In this document: positions 1 to 8,026 of the stretch, in pieces
How the letters are laid out: the number at the start of each line of letters is the position of its first letter
Position numbering within the stretch: position 1 is the stretch's first letter
Source: DATBFX01 sp036558305
GTDB taxonomy: Bacteria; Chloroflexota; Chloroflexia; Thermomicrobiales; UBA6265
Reading direction: 5' to 3'
DNA length: 29,283 nucleotides
Assembly (NCBI GenBank): GCA_036558305.1
Contig: DATBFX010000572.1
Coordinates: 1 to 29,283 of the forward strand
Notes under the pieces: model-generated
Seen by the model: only the letters and a program-made list of their open reading frames with translations
What the model was told of the DNA's origin: nothing
Database searches by the model: none
Translations under genes and position numbers: made by a program

Positions 1-119
1 GTGGCCGGCGTTCGCGCGACCGTGAGCGCGGTGGGGCCCCAGATGAGGCCAAGAACGACAACGGGCAGCGCGAGCACCCTGGCGATCGCGGCCCTCTTCC
101 CCCCGATCCGGTTCCCCAT
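1..119 (-). CDS. 5' fragment of a membrane or secreted protein gene
   Basis: A leftward reading frame runs off the left edge of the window. The ATG at 117-119 is preceded (in its own direction) by GGGAGA at a normal distance; a second in-frame ATG lies four codons upstream at 129-131. The visible protein starts with a short basic stretch (MGNRIGGKRAAIARV), then a hydrophobic segment of about 18 residues (LALPVVVLGLIWGP) and then TALTVARTPA. That is the shape of a signal anchor or signal peptide. Nothing beyond this is visible, so no function can be given. It is divergent from the decarboxylase at 231, with about 110 bases between the starts. Confidence 0.55.
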   Translation of the reverse strand, partial: MGNRIGGKRAAIARVLALPVVVLGLIWGPTALTVARTPA

Positions 120-212
120 CCGTTCTCCCATCTTCGTCGAAGTCGTCCACGGCGACCGGTATCATGCCGAGCGAGGCCGCCGCCCACCGGCGTCGATGCC
201 AAGATACCCGAC

Positions 213-222
213 GAGAGGAGGA
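213..222 (+). promoter_or_regulatory. Strong ribosome binding site that sets a TTG start at 231
   Basis: The purine run GAGAGGAGGA sits eight bases before TTG at 231, which opens the decarboxylase frame. The nearer ATG at 223 is in a different frame, so the TTG is the best start. Confidence 0.7.
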
Positions 223-230
223 ATGCGTCG

Positions 231-1682
231 TTGGATGCCGAAGAGTTCCGCCGCCTGGGTCACCAACTGATCGACTGGATTGCGGACTACCGCACGTCCA
301 TCGAACGGTATCCGGTCATGTCCCAGGTCGAACCGGGGGCGATCAAGGCGCGTCTCCCCGAGATCCCCCCGGAGTCGGCCGAATCGCTCGACGGGTTGTT
401 TGCCGAGATCGAGCGGGACATCCTGCCCGGTCTCTCGCACTGGCAGCACCCGCGTTTTTTCGGTTATTTCCCGGCCAACGCGCCGCTCGAGAGCGTGCTG
501 GGGGATTACCTCAGCACCGGTCTCGGTGTGCTCGGTCTCTCCTGGCAATCGAGCCCGGCGCTGACCGAGGTGGAGGAGGTGACGACCGATTGGGTGCGCC
601 GGATGGTCGGCTTGTCCGATGCCTGGAGCGGCGTGATCCAGGACACCGCTTCGACGAGTGCGCTGGTGGCGTTGATCTGCGCCCGCGAGCGGGTCTCGGG
701 ATTCGCGCTCGCGGGCGGCGGATTGCAGGCTGAGCCGCGCCCGCTCATGGTTTATGCATCGCGCCAGGCCCACAGCTCGGTCGAGAAGGCGGCGCTGCTG
801 GCCGGATTCGGCCGTGACAACCTCCGCTGGATCGAGACCGACCACGATCACGCCATCAACGCGGACGCGCTCGCGACCGCAATCGCGACCGATCTGGCGC
901 GGGACCTGCGGCCTTGCGCCGTCGTCGCCACCGTCGGCACGACGGCCACGACGGCGATCGACCCCATCGCCGCGATCGCGGCGGTGACCGGCAAGCACGG
1001 ACTGTGGCTGCACGTCGATACGGCGATGGCCGGTTCGGCGATGATCCTGCCGGAGTACCGCTGGATGTGGGAGGGCATCGAAGGGGCCGATTCGCTGGTG
1101 ATCAACGCCCACAAATGGCTCGGCGTCGCCTTCGATTGCTCGCTGTATTACGTGCGCGATCCCCAACACCTGGTGCGCGTGATGAGTACGAACCCCAGTT
1201 ACCTGCAGACCGCGGTGGATGCCAGGGTCAAGAACTTGCGCGATTGGGGCATCCCGCTCGGCCGGCGGTTTCGCGCGCTCAAGCTCTGGCTCGCGATCCG
1301 CGCCAACGGCGTGAGCGGACTTCAGGCTCGGCTCCGCCGCGACCTTGCGAACGCCCGATGGCTGGCGGACGCGGTGGGGCGGGCGCCACATTGGCGGGTG
1401 CTGACTCCCGTCCCGTTGCAGACCGTTTGTCTCCGTCACGAACCGCCCGGACTCGCCGACGATGCGTTGGATCGCCACACGCTGGATTGGTGCGATCGCG
1501 TCAACCGCTCCGGTGCCGCCTACCTGACGCCGGCCACGCTCGACGGGCGGTGGATGGTCCGCGTCAGCATCGGGGCGGTTCCGACCGAGCGTGGGCACGT
1601 CGAGGCGCTCTGGCGGGCGATGAGGGGAGCCGCCGAGCAACCCGAACGGGCGTCCCGCACACCGTGGGAGCATCACGATTAG
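231..1682 (+). CDS. PLP-dependent group II amino-acid decarboxylase (aromatic-L-amino-acid decarboxylase type)
   Basis: A 483-aa protein of the DDC/TDC/GAD fold-type I decarboxylases, the usual length for the family. These enzymes remove the alpha-carboxylate of an amino acid to give an amine, in the cytoplasm. Visible signatures: the N-terminal HWQHPRFFGYFPAN block (about residues 73-86); HVDTAMAGSA, where Asp263 should pair with the pyridine nitrogen; and INAHKWLG, where Lys295 should form the Schiff base. The C-terminal small domain ends in a typical RVSIG strand. Translation starts at TTG behind a strong ribosome site. It is followed after 49 bases by two ThDP-enzyme genes, which suggests a shared pathway. 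Substrate cannot be read from sequence: aromatic amino acids fit best, but cysteine sulfinate/cysteate decarboxylases belong to the same group and would fit the neighbours. Confidence 0.9.
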   Translation: MDAEEFRRLGHQLIDWIADYRTSIERYPVMSQVEPGAIKARLPEIPPESAESLDGLFAEIERDILPGLSHWQHPRFFGYFPANAPLESVLGDYLSTGLGVLGLSWQSSPALTEVEEVTTDWVRRMVGLSDAWSGVIQDTASTSALVALICARERVSGFALAGGGLQAEPRPLMVYASRQAHSSVEKAALLAGFGRDNLRWIETDHDHAINADALATAIATDLARDLRPCAVVATVGTTATTAIDPIAAIAAVTGKHGLWLHVDTAMAGSAMILPEYRWMWEGIEGADSLVINAHKWLGVAFDCSLYYVRDPQHLVRVMSTNPSYLQTAVDARVKNLRDWGIPLGRRFRALKLWLAIRANGVSGLQARLRRDLANARWLADAVGRAPHWRVLTPVPLQTVCLRHEPPGLADDALDRHTLDWCDRVNRSGAAYLTPATLDGRWMVRVSIGAVPTERGHVEALWRAMRGAAEQPERASRTPWEHHD

Positions 1683-1731
1683 AATGTGTGCTCGGCCCGG
1701 ACGCGTTTGTTGCTGATGAAGGCGATTGCCC

Positions 1732-2250
1732 ATGCCCGTTTCAACCGCCAACTCCCGCGTCGTCTACGATGCCCTGAAAGCGGTCGATGTTCGGCTCGTC
1801 TCCGCGTTGCCGGAGACGTGGCTCGTCCACTTGATCCGGATGGCGGAGGACGATCCGGAGATGACCCTGGTCCGCCTCGCCAAGGAGGAGGAGGGGGTCG
1901 GGATTTCGGCCGGCGCCCACTTCGCCGGGATCAAGTCGGCGATGCTGATGCAGAACCACGGGTTCCTGGCGAGCGTCAACGGCATCGTCTCCTTCGCCCA
2001 ACTCTACAAGATGCCGCTCCTGATGGTGATCTCGCATCGCGGCGACCTCGGCGAGCTCGACCCCTGGCAGACCCAGGGCGGGATGGCGACCCTGCCGGTG
2101 CTGCGGGCGCTCGGCATCCCGAGCTACCCGCTCGCCGATCCGGTCACGGTGCCGCGGATCGTTCGTCAGGCGCAAGCCCTCGCCGAGAGTGCGCTGACCC
2201 CGGTCGCGCTGCTGCTGACGCGCGACCTGATGTGGGAGGAGGCAGGATGA
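1732..2250 (+). CDS. ThDP-binding decarboxylase, PYR-domain subunit (sulfopyruvate/phosphonopyruvate decarboxylase alpha-like)
   Basis: A 172-aa protein equal to the PYR (N-terminal) domain of ThDP enzymes, as in the split ComD/ComE sulfopyruvate decarboxylase. The run KEEEGVGISAGAHFAG (about 51-66) carries the glutamate expected to activate the ThDP pyrimidine ring. The following AMLMQNHGFLASVN and LLMVISHRGD segments are typical of this family. ATG at 1732 has GAAGG upstream; a TTG two codons earlier is less likely. Its stop overlaps the start of the next gene (ATGA at 2247-2250), so the two subunits are translationally coupled. In the family the heteromer decarboxylates a 3-sulfonated or 3-phosphonated pyruvate to the aldehyde. 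The substrate here is inferred only. Confidence 0.85.
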   Translation: MPVSTANSRVVYDALKAVDVRLVSALPETWLVHLIRMAEDDPEMTLVRLAKEEEGVGISAGAHFAGIKSAMLMQNHGFLASVNGIVSFAQLYKMPLLMVISHRGDLGELDPWQTQGGMATLPVLRALGIPSYPLADPVTVPRIVRQAQALAESALTPVALLLTRDLMWEEAG

Positions 2251-2897
2251 GTGGCGAGCTTCGAGCTTCGGGCTACGAGAAGGTGGCCGGCGAGCCGGTG
2301 GAGCGGATGAGGCGGGCCGATGCGCTGGCGGCGATCTATCCGAAGTTGGCGGGTGACGACGTGGTCGTCGTCACGATCATGGGGGCCGTCGCGGTCGAGC
2401 TCTACAACCTGGGTCACCGTCCGAGCTTTTTCTATCTGGAGCACGCGATGGGGCTGGCCTCGTCGCTCGGGCTCGGTCTGGCGCTGTCGATGCCGCGGGC
2501 ACCGGTCGTCGTAATCGACGGCGACGGGTCGTTGCTGATGAATTTGGGGACGCTGTCGACGATGGCGCGCTACCGTCCCGGCAACCTGACCCACGTCGTC
2601 TTCGACAACGAATCGCTCCTCTCGGTCGGCGGCTTCCCGACGGCGACCTCGACCGGGACCGATCTCGCCGGGGTCGCGGTGGCGGCCGGGGTGCCGGTCG
2701 TCCGCCGGGCCGACTCGGTCGATGCGTTCGCGGCGGCGTTTGGTGAGGCGCTGGCGGGGAGCGAGTTGACGACGATCGTGTCCAAGGTCGAAGCGGCCGG
2801 ACCGAAGTCGTTTCACATGGACCTGCCGATGCTGGAGAACCGCTTCCAGTTTTGGCGATATTGCCGGGCGCTTGCCGCTCGTGCTGCGCTGGACTGA
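2247..2897 (+). CDS. ThDP-binding decarboxylase, PP-domain subunit (sulfopyruvate/phosphonopyruvate decarboxylase beta-like)
   Basis: A 216-aa protein matching the PP (diphosphate-binding) domain of ThDP enzymes. It contains the GDG...N motif: GDG at 92-94 and the FDNE segment near residue 121, which bind Mg2+ and the diphosphate. It overlaps the alpha subunit gene by four bases and should form the active site with it. Oddity: the conserved family ending (LPMLENRFQF) is followed by WRYCRALAARAALD, a tail that does not look like the usual end of the family. It coincides with the left copy of a 58-bp direct repeat (2837-2894). The original 3' end may therefore have been replaced when a mobile segment inserted. 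The catalytic part is intact. Confidence 0.85.
   Translation: MSGELRASGYEKVAGEPVERMRRADALAAIYPKLAGDDVVVVTIMGAVAVELYNLGHRPSFFYLEHAMGLASSLGLGLALSMPRAPVVVIDGDGSLLMNLGTLSTMARYRPGNLTHVVFDNESLLSVGGFPTATSTGTDLAGVAVAAGVPVVRRADSVDAFAAAFGEALAGSELTTIVSKVEAAGPKSFHMDLPMLENRFQFWRYCRALAARAALD
2837..2894 (+). repeat. Left copy of an imperfect 58-bp direct repeat flanking the cluster
   Basis: Aligned by eye with 23168-23225 at a constant offset of 20331 bases, 47 of 58 positions agree. Positions 2853-2872 are identical to 23184-23203 (TGGCGATATTGCCGGGCGCT). The copy lies over the last codons of the ThDP beta-subunit gene. It could be an attachment-site-like repeat, or the end of a dispersed insertion element. 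Confidence 0.6.
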
Positions 2898-3448
2898 TCG
2901 CGGCGCCGGCACCGACGCCATCGCAGCCGACTGACCGGGAGGCTGCCTGCGGCGACATTTGCGCGCGCCATATCAACCGAGCCTACCAGCGGTCCGATTG
3001 GGACGGACTGCCGGACTATCACGGTACCAGGAACCGGTGGTTTGTCATCCCTCGCCGGTGGGTCGGCTATCGGTGTCGCCCGTTCGGCGCCGGTCAGGAT
3101 CGTGAGTTCCTTGAGGCGCTGTTCCGATTCACTGCGGAAGATGTCCTTCGTTTTCATGACGACCGCCATGCCCAGCCTCGCTTAAGATGACGTCGCAAAA
3201 TCCGATGAGATCGCTCTTCCGTGTCGGCAGGCGTATCGTCGCCAACTCCGTCCCGGTTCGACAACTGGCGCGCACAGAACGGCCGATGGCGTCCCATTGT
3301 CCCGAACGCGTCTTTGCCGCCCGTGCGATCGCCGGCATTGCCAACGTCCGACGCCACCGGACCCACACGGACTATGTCTTCGTCCGGTTGGTTCAGATAA
3401 GGTCTGGAAAACATGCAATCCAGCTCGACCTAGGCGGGACGACGCACA
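2898..3448. other. Intergenic stretch with no recognisable gene
   Basis: About 550 bases between the ThDP beta gene and the BTAD regulator. Short frames exist on both strands (for example a leftward one starting near 3169 with a polar, charged N-terminus) but none has a convincing ribosome site together with protein-like composition or a recognised motif. It lies just inside the left direct repeat and may be degraded sequence plus the promoter region of the regulator. Confidence 0.5.
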
Positions 3449-4384
3449 ATGGCCGCGCTCGATGTGCAGCTGTTCGGCACATTCAGTGTCCGCCGCGACG
3501 ATCGGGAATTGGCGCACTTCGGCGGCGCCAAAATGCAGGAGCTCTTCTCCTATCTCCTGCTGCATACCGACCGTCGACACCACCGGGAGTCCCTCGCCGC
3601 AACGCTGTGGGCCGATACCCCCACGGCCCAAGCCCGGAAAAACCTGCGCCAAACGCTCTGGCAGTTGCAGACGACCCTCGCCGAAACCGTGGCGCCTGAT
3701 CGGCCCGCGGTCGTCGCCGTCGAATCGGATTGGGTTTTCGTCGATACGCAGGCAGATTTGACGACCGACGTCGAGCTTTTCGAGCGCGCCGCATCGTCGG
3801 TTCAGGGGGTGCCGGGGCGTGACCTGGACGCGGCGGCGGCTGCTCGCCTGAGGGACGCCGTTGGACTCTACCGGGGCGACCTTCTCGCCGATTGGTATCA
3901 GGATTGGTGCATTTATCGGCGGGAGTGGCTGCAACAGCGCTTCCTCGCGATGATCGACAAGCTCATGGCTTACTGCGAGGTCCATGCGGAATACGAATCT
4001 GCCATCGACTTCGGCGAGCGCGTCTTGCTCTACGATCGCGCCCGCGAGACGACCCACTACAAGCTGATGCGGCTGCGCGCCCTGGCTGGAGACCGTACCG
4101 GCAGTCTTCGCCAATTCGAGCGCTGCGTGGCAGCCCTCCACGCCGAACTCGCCGTGCGGCCCGCCCGGGCAACCGTCGCCCTCCACGAACAGATCCGGGA
4201 CGATCGCCCGCTCACCGGCACGTCGACTGCCCACGACGTCGACCAGTCCGTTCCGGAAACGCCACCGCCACACGCGGACGTCAGCCGCTACCTCCAGCAA
4301 CTCGGGTTGTTCCTCCTCGATCTGCAGCGCCAGGTCCAGCACGACCTCCAGGCGTCGCATCTCGGCTCCCACCACCGAAACTGA
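3449..4384 (+). CDS. BTAD-domain transcriptional activator (SARP-like, without ATPase domain)
   Basis: A 311-aa protein. Residues about 1-95 have the winged-helix pattern of the OmpR/SARP DNA-binding domain: LFGTFSVRRDD, GAKMQELFSYLLLH, RESLAATLWAD, ARKNLRQTLWQL. Residues about 100-250 are the all-helical bacterial transcriptional activation domain with TPR-like repeats (LYRGDLLADWYQDWC, REWLQQRFLAMIDKL, YESAIDFGERVLLYD, LMRLRALAGDRTGSLRQFERC). The C-terminus ends in a leucine/glutamine-rich helix (about 275-300), possibly a coiled coil. There is no NB-ARC or sensor domain, unlike large SARP proteins. It precedes the twelve-gene run in the same direction and is the only visible candidate regulator for it. 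The start ATG is preceded by AGGCGGGA. Confidence 0.85.
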   Translation: MAALDVQLFGTFSVRRDDRELAHFGGAKMQELFSYLLLHTDRRHHRESLAATLWADTPTAQARKNLRQTLWQLQTTLAETVAPDRPAVVAVESDWVFVDTQADLTTDVELFERAASSVQGVPGRDLDAAAAARLRDAVGLYRGDLLADWYQDWCIYRREWLQQRFLAMIDKLMAYCEVHAEYESAIDFGERVLLYDRARETTHYKLMRLRALAGDRTGSLRQFERCVAALHAELAVRPARATVALHEQIRDDRPLTGTSTAHDVDQSVPETPPPHADVSRYLQQLGLFLLDLQRQVQHDLQASHLGSHHRN

Positions 4385-4535
4385 CACGACGGTCGCACGA
4401 CGCACCAACAGACGAAGCGGAGACGGTGGGAAGACGGTCGCCGCGCATGATGGCCGCGCGGTGCCGCGCGGTGATGCCGCCACTACGCCGGTTGCGCTGC
4501 CGAATCGCCACCGCGACCGGGCGACGGGAATCGGA

Positions 4536-4805
4536 ATGGCTGCGCCAGAGCCCGAACGCCATTCGTTCATCGTCCGCCTGCGGTTGGAGGAGACAAACGA
4601 GCGGGTGGATCGGCGGACCTGGCGTGGTCAGGTCCAGCATGTGCCGAGCGGCGATCAACGCTCCGTCCGCGGGCTCGCCGACTTGGGTGAGTTCATCGCC
4701 GCGCACGTGGAACCGAGTGGGATTCGGCTGGGTCGAAGCTGGCGGATTCGGAGGTGGCTCCTCAGGCGGCGGGGCGACGTCATCGCCGAGCGCCACGACG
4801 ACTGA
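4536..4805 (+). CDS. Small protein of an uncharacterised bacterial family (FIVRLRLEET...VPSGDQR type)
   Basis: An 89-aa protein whose core HSFIVRLRLEETNE...WRGQVQHVPSGDQRSV..LADLGEFIAAHV resembles a small family I recall from actinobacterial and chloroflexal genomes, with the pattern F-V-V-R-I-W-L-E...W-R-G-x-I-T-H-V-P-S-G-E-R. Function unknown to me. Predicted shape is a few beta strands and a helix, about the size of a small adaptor. ATG at 4536 follows GGGAATCGGA. The gene lies 151 bases after the BTAD regulator and 26 bases before the lysozyme-like gene, so it may be the first gene of the large run. The name-giving match is from memory, not from a search. Confidence 0.6.
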   Translation: MAAPEPERHSFIVRLRLEETNERVDRRTWRGQVQHVPSGDQRSVRGLADLGEFIAAHVEPSGIRLGRSWRIRRWLLRRRGDVIAERHDD

Positions 4806-4831
4806 CCGCCGTGCTCGAGGAGACGACAACG

Positions 4832-6733
4832 ATGGCGACCGTTGAGGCCACACGATCGAACGGCAGCGCTGTCAGACAGGGTGGAGCGCCGACGGGACCG
4901 CCCCAGATCACCCCGAACATGCGGACGATCGACAATCGGTTCCCCTGCCTCGGTTTTACGGTGTTGACCGGCGGGCTGCCCTACTTCGAGGTCCTGGCCA
5001 CGACCGATCGAAGCCTCTTCGATCCGGCGAACGCCGGCCGGCGTTCGCCGGGCACCTTCTACACCAGCCGTCAGGAGGGAGGATTGACCCCGGCCACGGG
5101 TCCTGCCACCACCTACCTCCTGCCGGCCGCCACCCTCCGCGGCTTCGCCGACGCAGTCCCGCGACCCACGGCGATCTACTACACCCTGATCGCCTATGCG
5201 GGCGCCGACGCGACCGGGCCGGTTTTCGCCCAACCGCCGGAGACTCTGGCGACCGACGCCCCCGCGGTTGCCGTCTCGGCCGATTTCCGCGCCCAGACGC
5301 TGTCCCACGTGATGGGCATCTCGGTCGAGCGGCTGCGACGGCTCGCGACCGGGCTCGACGAGTCGCCATCCGACGAAGCCGCCGACCTCCTCGAAGGGGA
5401 GGACGGGACGTCGGCGGCCGGGGATGCGACGACCCCCAATGTCGACCCGAATCCGGCCGCGACCGCCTCGGCGGTGTACGGCGACGATCGCGATCCGACA
5501 CACCGGTCGACCTCCGTCGCCTACGATGACGGGTATGGCCCCCCCGTGGGCGCGACCGCTGCTCGCGCCGAGCAGTACGACGACGAAGACGCCGCCTGGC
5601 CGGCCGATGACGCGACCGGCTGGGGCGCGGCGCTCTCCAGCACCTACCGACCCGGGGCGCGACCTCCGTCAACCCTCGAGGATTCGGCAGACCCGTACGA
5701 CGAAGGAGATCGCCGCGACGAGGACGTCTACGACCCGGGTGAGGCGGTCTTCGACGAACCGTATGCCGACGAGGCGAGTGTCTGGGACGGGGGAGGCCGG
5801 TCGGGTGCCTACGCGCTCGACGACGTCGCGGTCGACGGCGCTGCCACGGCTCAACCACTCACGATCGATGCCAAGCGGGCAATCGTGGAGCAATGCGCGG
5901 CGTTCGAGTCGGGCTCCGACCGCTTCGCCGCGGTCAATCGCGACGGCGAGTTCGCGGGGCGCTTCGGCGTGGAGCACCCGGCCTACGGCCGCTACCACGT
6001 CGGTCTCTCCTACGGCATCGTCCAGTTCACCCAGGACTCCGGTTCGTTGGGGCGGCTCCTGGTGATGATGCGAGACCGCGATGCCGCCATGTTCGCCCAC
6101 ATCTTCGGCGATGCGTCCGACGACCTTATCCGCGTCACCAATGCCGCCGGGCCCGGCTCAGCCGACGCACCCGACGGCCGGTCGGCGCGCGTCCAACCGG
6201 TCGCCGGCGCGGATCTCTGGGAGGAGCCGTGGGTGTCGCGCTTCCGTGCCGCCGCCAACCACGTCCCCTTCCAGGCGGCGCAAAACGAGTTGGCCTCCAC
6301 GCTCTACCTCGATCCGATGCTGCGGTTCGCCGCCTGGTTCGGCCTCGATTCCGACCGCGCCCTGGCGATGGTGCTTGACCGAGCGATCCAGATGGGCACC
6401 GGCGGCGCCCGGCGCTGGATCGCGGACGCCGTCGGTCCCATCCAGACACCGGCGCTGCGGCAGCAAGCGCTGGCGGCACTCGGTCACGCCGATCTGCGGG
6501 CATTCCAGACGGTTACGGCCGGTCTCGACGCCGACGGCGAGTGGGGACCGCTCAGTCATGCGGCGCTGACGGCCGCACTGCGGGGTCTCGGCGCGGCCAG
6601 CCCGGTACCGGTGCCGACGCGCGAGCAGATGCTGGACGCCATGGTCCGCCGGGCCGCCGGTCAGCCCTGGGCGCACCGCGTCGAACACCTCCGGACCTCG
6701 AGTGCCTTTGGCGATGTGTCTTACCAGCTCTGA
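4832..6733 (+). CDS. Lysozyme/chitosanase-like protein with new N-terminal domain and long acidic linker
   Basis: A 633-aa protein. ATG at 4832 follows GAGGAGA; a GTG at 4811 is less likely. Residues about 25-175 form a globular domain (ITPNMRTIDNRFPCLGFTV, FYTSRQEGGL) that I do not recognise. Residues about 175-340 are Asp/Glu/Tyr/Pro-rich and probably disordered. Residues about 342-590 look like a lysozyme-superfamily domain of the chitosanase kind: CAAFESGS with candidate catalytic Glu359, RDGEFAGRF, then GLSYGIVQFTQDSGSLGRLL, similar in pattern to the GxxFT(S/D)G segment of GH46. Expected role is cleavage of glycan chains in a cell wall. There is no signal peptide (N-terminus MATVEATRSNGS). 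It opens the cell-wall-active cluster. The GH46-like fold is an inference from motif pattern; the enzyme might instead only bind wall glycans. Confidence 0.65.
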   Translation: MATVEATRSNGSAVRQGGAPTGPPQITPNMRTIDNRFPCLGFTVLTGGLPYFEVLATTDRSLFDPANAGRRSPGTFYTSRQEGGLTPATGPATTYLLPAATLRGFADAVPRPTAIYYTLIAYAGADATGPVFAQPPETLATDAPAVAVSADFRAQTLSHVMGISVERLRRLATGLDESPSDEAADLLEGEDGTSAAGDATTPNVDPNPAATASAVYGDDRDPTHRSTSVAYDDGYGPPVGATAARAEQYDDEDAAWPADDATGWGAALSSTYRPGARPPSTLEDSADPYDEGDRRDEDVYDPGEAVFDEPYADEASVWDGGGRSGAYALDDVAVDGAATAQPLTIDAKRAIVEQCAAFESGSDRFAAVNRDGEFAGRFGVEHPAYGRYHVGLSYGIVQFTQDSGSLGRLLVMMRDRDAAMFAHIFGDASDDLIRVTNAAGPGSADAPDGRSARVQPVAGADLWEEPWVSRFRAAANHVPFQAAQNELASTLYLDPMLRFAAWFGLDSDRALAMVLDRAIQMGTGGARRWIADAVGPIQTPALRQQALAALGHADLRAFQTVTAGLDADGEWGPLSHAALTAALRGLGAASPVPVPTREQMLDAMVRRAAGQPWAHRVEHLRTSSAFGDVSYQL

Positions 6734-6784
6734 TCGGCGTGCGACGCCGGGAACGCCGGCGATGGCAGGGGGATCGAGGTGACC

Positions 6785-8026
6785 ATGGACCGAGATCAGA
6801 ACGCCGAGACCAGGCTCGTCGATTGCGAAGTCGATCGCATCCTGGGGCTGTCGCCCGCGTACCACCAGCTCGACGCGGGGGCGCGGGCGGCGCTGGCCAC
6901 CGACATGAAAACGGTTGCGCAGGCCCTGGCGGCACCGGGGGCGCCGCGGTTGCCGTTGGCGCGTCAACTCGCGCCGGACCTCAGCCGGTTGCGACCGAAT
7001 GCGGAGCGGGCGCCGTCTCCCGACGACGGTCGTGCCCCCGCCGGACCGGTTACGACGACCGCCGCACCGAGTGGGGCTGGGCCGACCGGACGCGTCGGCG
7101 AGGTGGCACGAGCGACCCTCAACGCGATCGACTTCCCCCAGTTCGTCGCCTCGTTGATCCAGGGAACCTTCCAGGCGATCGTCGACGCTTCCATTCAACA
7201 GATGGAGGCCTATGCCGAACTGCTCAAGAACGTCGCCGGGACCGTCGACCAATTCATGCGGGACAACATCAGCGACGGCACCGCCCGCGATTACCTCGGC
7301 GATCAGTACGACGGTTTCCTCCAGCGCGACACCGGTGGCGTCAGCCAACCGAAACTCCGCGTCAATCCGGACGCCGATGCCGACTCGATGCCGACCTTCT
7401 TCAGCGACCTCGGGTTTTCCGGCCCGGAGGAGATCGACGACGACGCGATGGAGCAGGTCGTCGTGCCGGCGGCGCGTCGCTCCCTTGCCGAGCAGCGGCA
7501 ACAGACGCTCGCCACGATGGTCCTGATGGGCATCAACCGCGTGGTCGTCGACGACGGCGAGCTGACGGCCAAGCTGCAGTTCCACATCGATGCCTCGGAA
7601 ACAACCAACCTTCGCTTCGACCAAACCAAGGTCACGAGCGGCAACATGGCCGGCCGCGCCGGACGCAGTCCGTTCACGGCCAATGCCATCATGGTCAACA
7701 CGGCCAACCTGAACGCCCAGAGCGACCTGAACGTCCGGGCGGATTTGACCGGGCAGGTCAAGGTTCGCTTTCGGAGCGAGACGTTCCCGTTGGAACGCTT
7801 CGCCGACTCCGCCGCTATCCAACTGATCAACCAGAACGCCAAAGTGCCGCCACCCACCCCACCGGCGGCGGCCACCGCGACTCCGGACACGGCACCGTCG
7901 CCCGTACTGCCGGGTGGGACGCCGGGCGCTCCCGCCGCCGCCGTTCCATCTGCCGGCGCGGCACCGACGCCGGCGGCACAGAGTCTCGCCTACGCGGACC
8001 CGTGGGCGCCGAGGAGTGCAGGATGA
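6785..8026 (+). CDS. Paralogue A of a four-member cluster family (unknown function, DUF2589-like C-terminal half)
   Basis: A 413-aa protein. It shares three blocks with the proteins at 14186, 16312 and 17783. An N-terminal helical block (about 10-50: VDRILGLSPAYHQL...ALATDMKTVA). A central helical block (about 112-180: NAIDFPQFVASLIQGTF, IVDASIQQMEAYAELLKNVA, VDQFMRDNISD). A C-terminal beta block that starts with VPAARRSLAEQRQQTLATMV and MGINRVVV (227-255), continues FHIDAS (266-271), and ends RFRSETFPLERFAD (328-341). A Pro/Ala-rich tail follows and ends in DPWAPRSAG. ATG at 6785 has GAGG five bases upstream; a GTG at 6779 is a possible alternative. It overlaps the next gene by four bases. 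No signal peptide. Likely structural or binding component; function unknown. Confidence 0.85.
   Translation: MDRDQNAETRLVDCEVDRILGLSPAYHQLDAGARAALATDMKTVAQALAAPGAPRLPLARQLAPDLSRLRPNAERAPSPDDGRAPAGPVTTTAAPSGAGPTGRVGEVARATLNAIDFPQFVASLIQGTFQAIVDASIQQMEAYAELLKNVAGTVDQFMRDNISDGTARDYLGDQYDGFLQRDTGGVSQPKLRVNPDADADSMPTFFSDLGFSGPEEIDDDAMEQVVVPAARRSLAEQRQQTLATMVLMGINRVVVDDGELTAKLQFHIDASETTNLRFDQTKVTSGNMAGRAGRSPFTANAIMVNTANLNAQSDLNVRADLTGQVKVRFRSETFPLERFADSAAIQLINQNAKVPPPTPPAAATATPDTAPSPVLPGGTPGAPAAAVPSAGAAPTPAAQSLAYADPWAPRSAG

Noticed and set aside
162..1751. Long leftward open frame opposite the PLP decarboxylase
   Set aside because: Arg/Pro/Gly-rich translation without motifs, fully opposite a gene with intact catalytic residues; a GC-driven shadow.
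2813..3169. Leftward frame with a polar, charged start (MKTKDIFRSESEQR)
   Set aside because: Only the first 50 residues look protein-like; the rest overlaps the ThDP gene end and no family is recognised. Kept as unexplained intergenic sequence.
3182..4570. Long leftward open frame opposite the BTAD regulator
   Set aside because: No ribosome site or domain pattern, and the sense strand carries the clear winged-helix and BTAD pattern.
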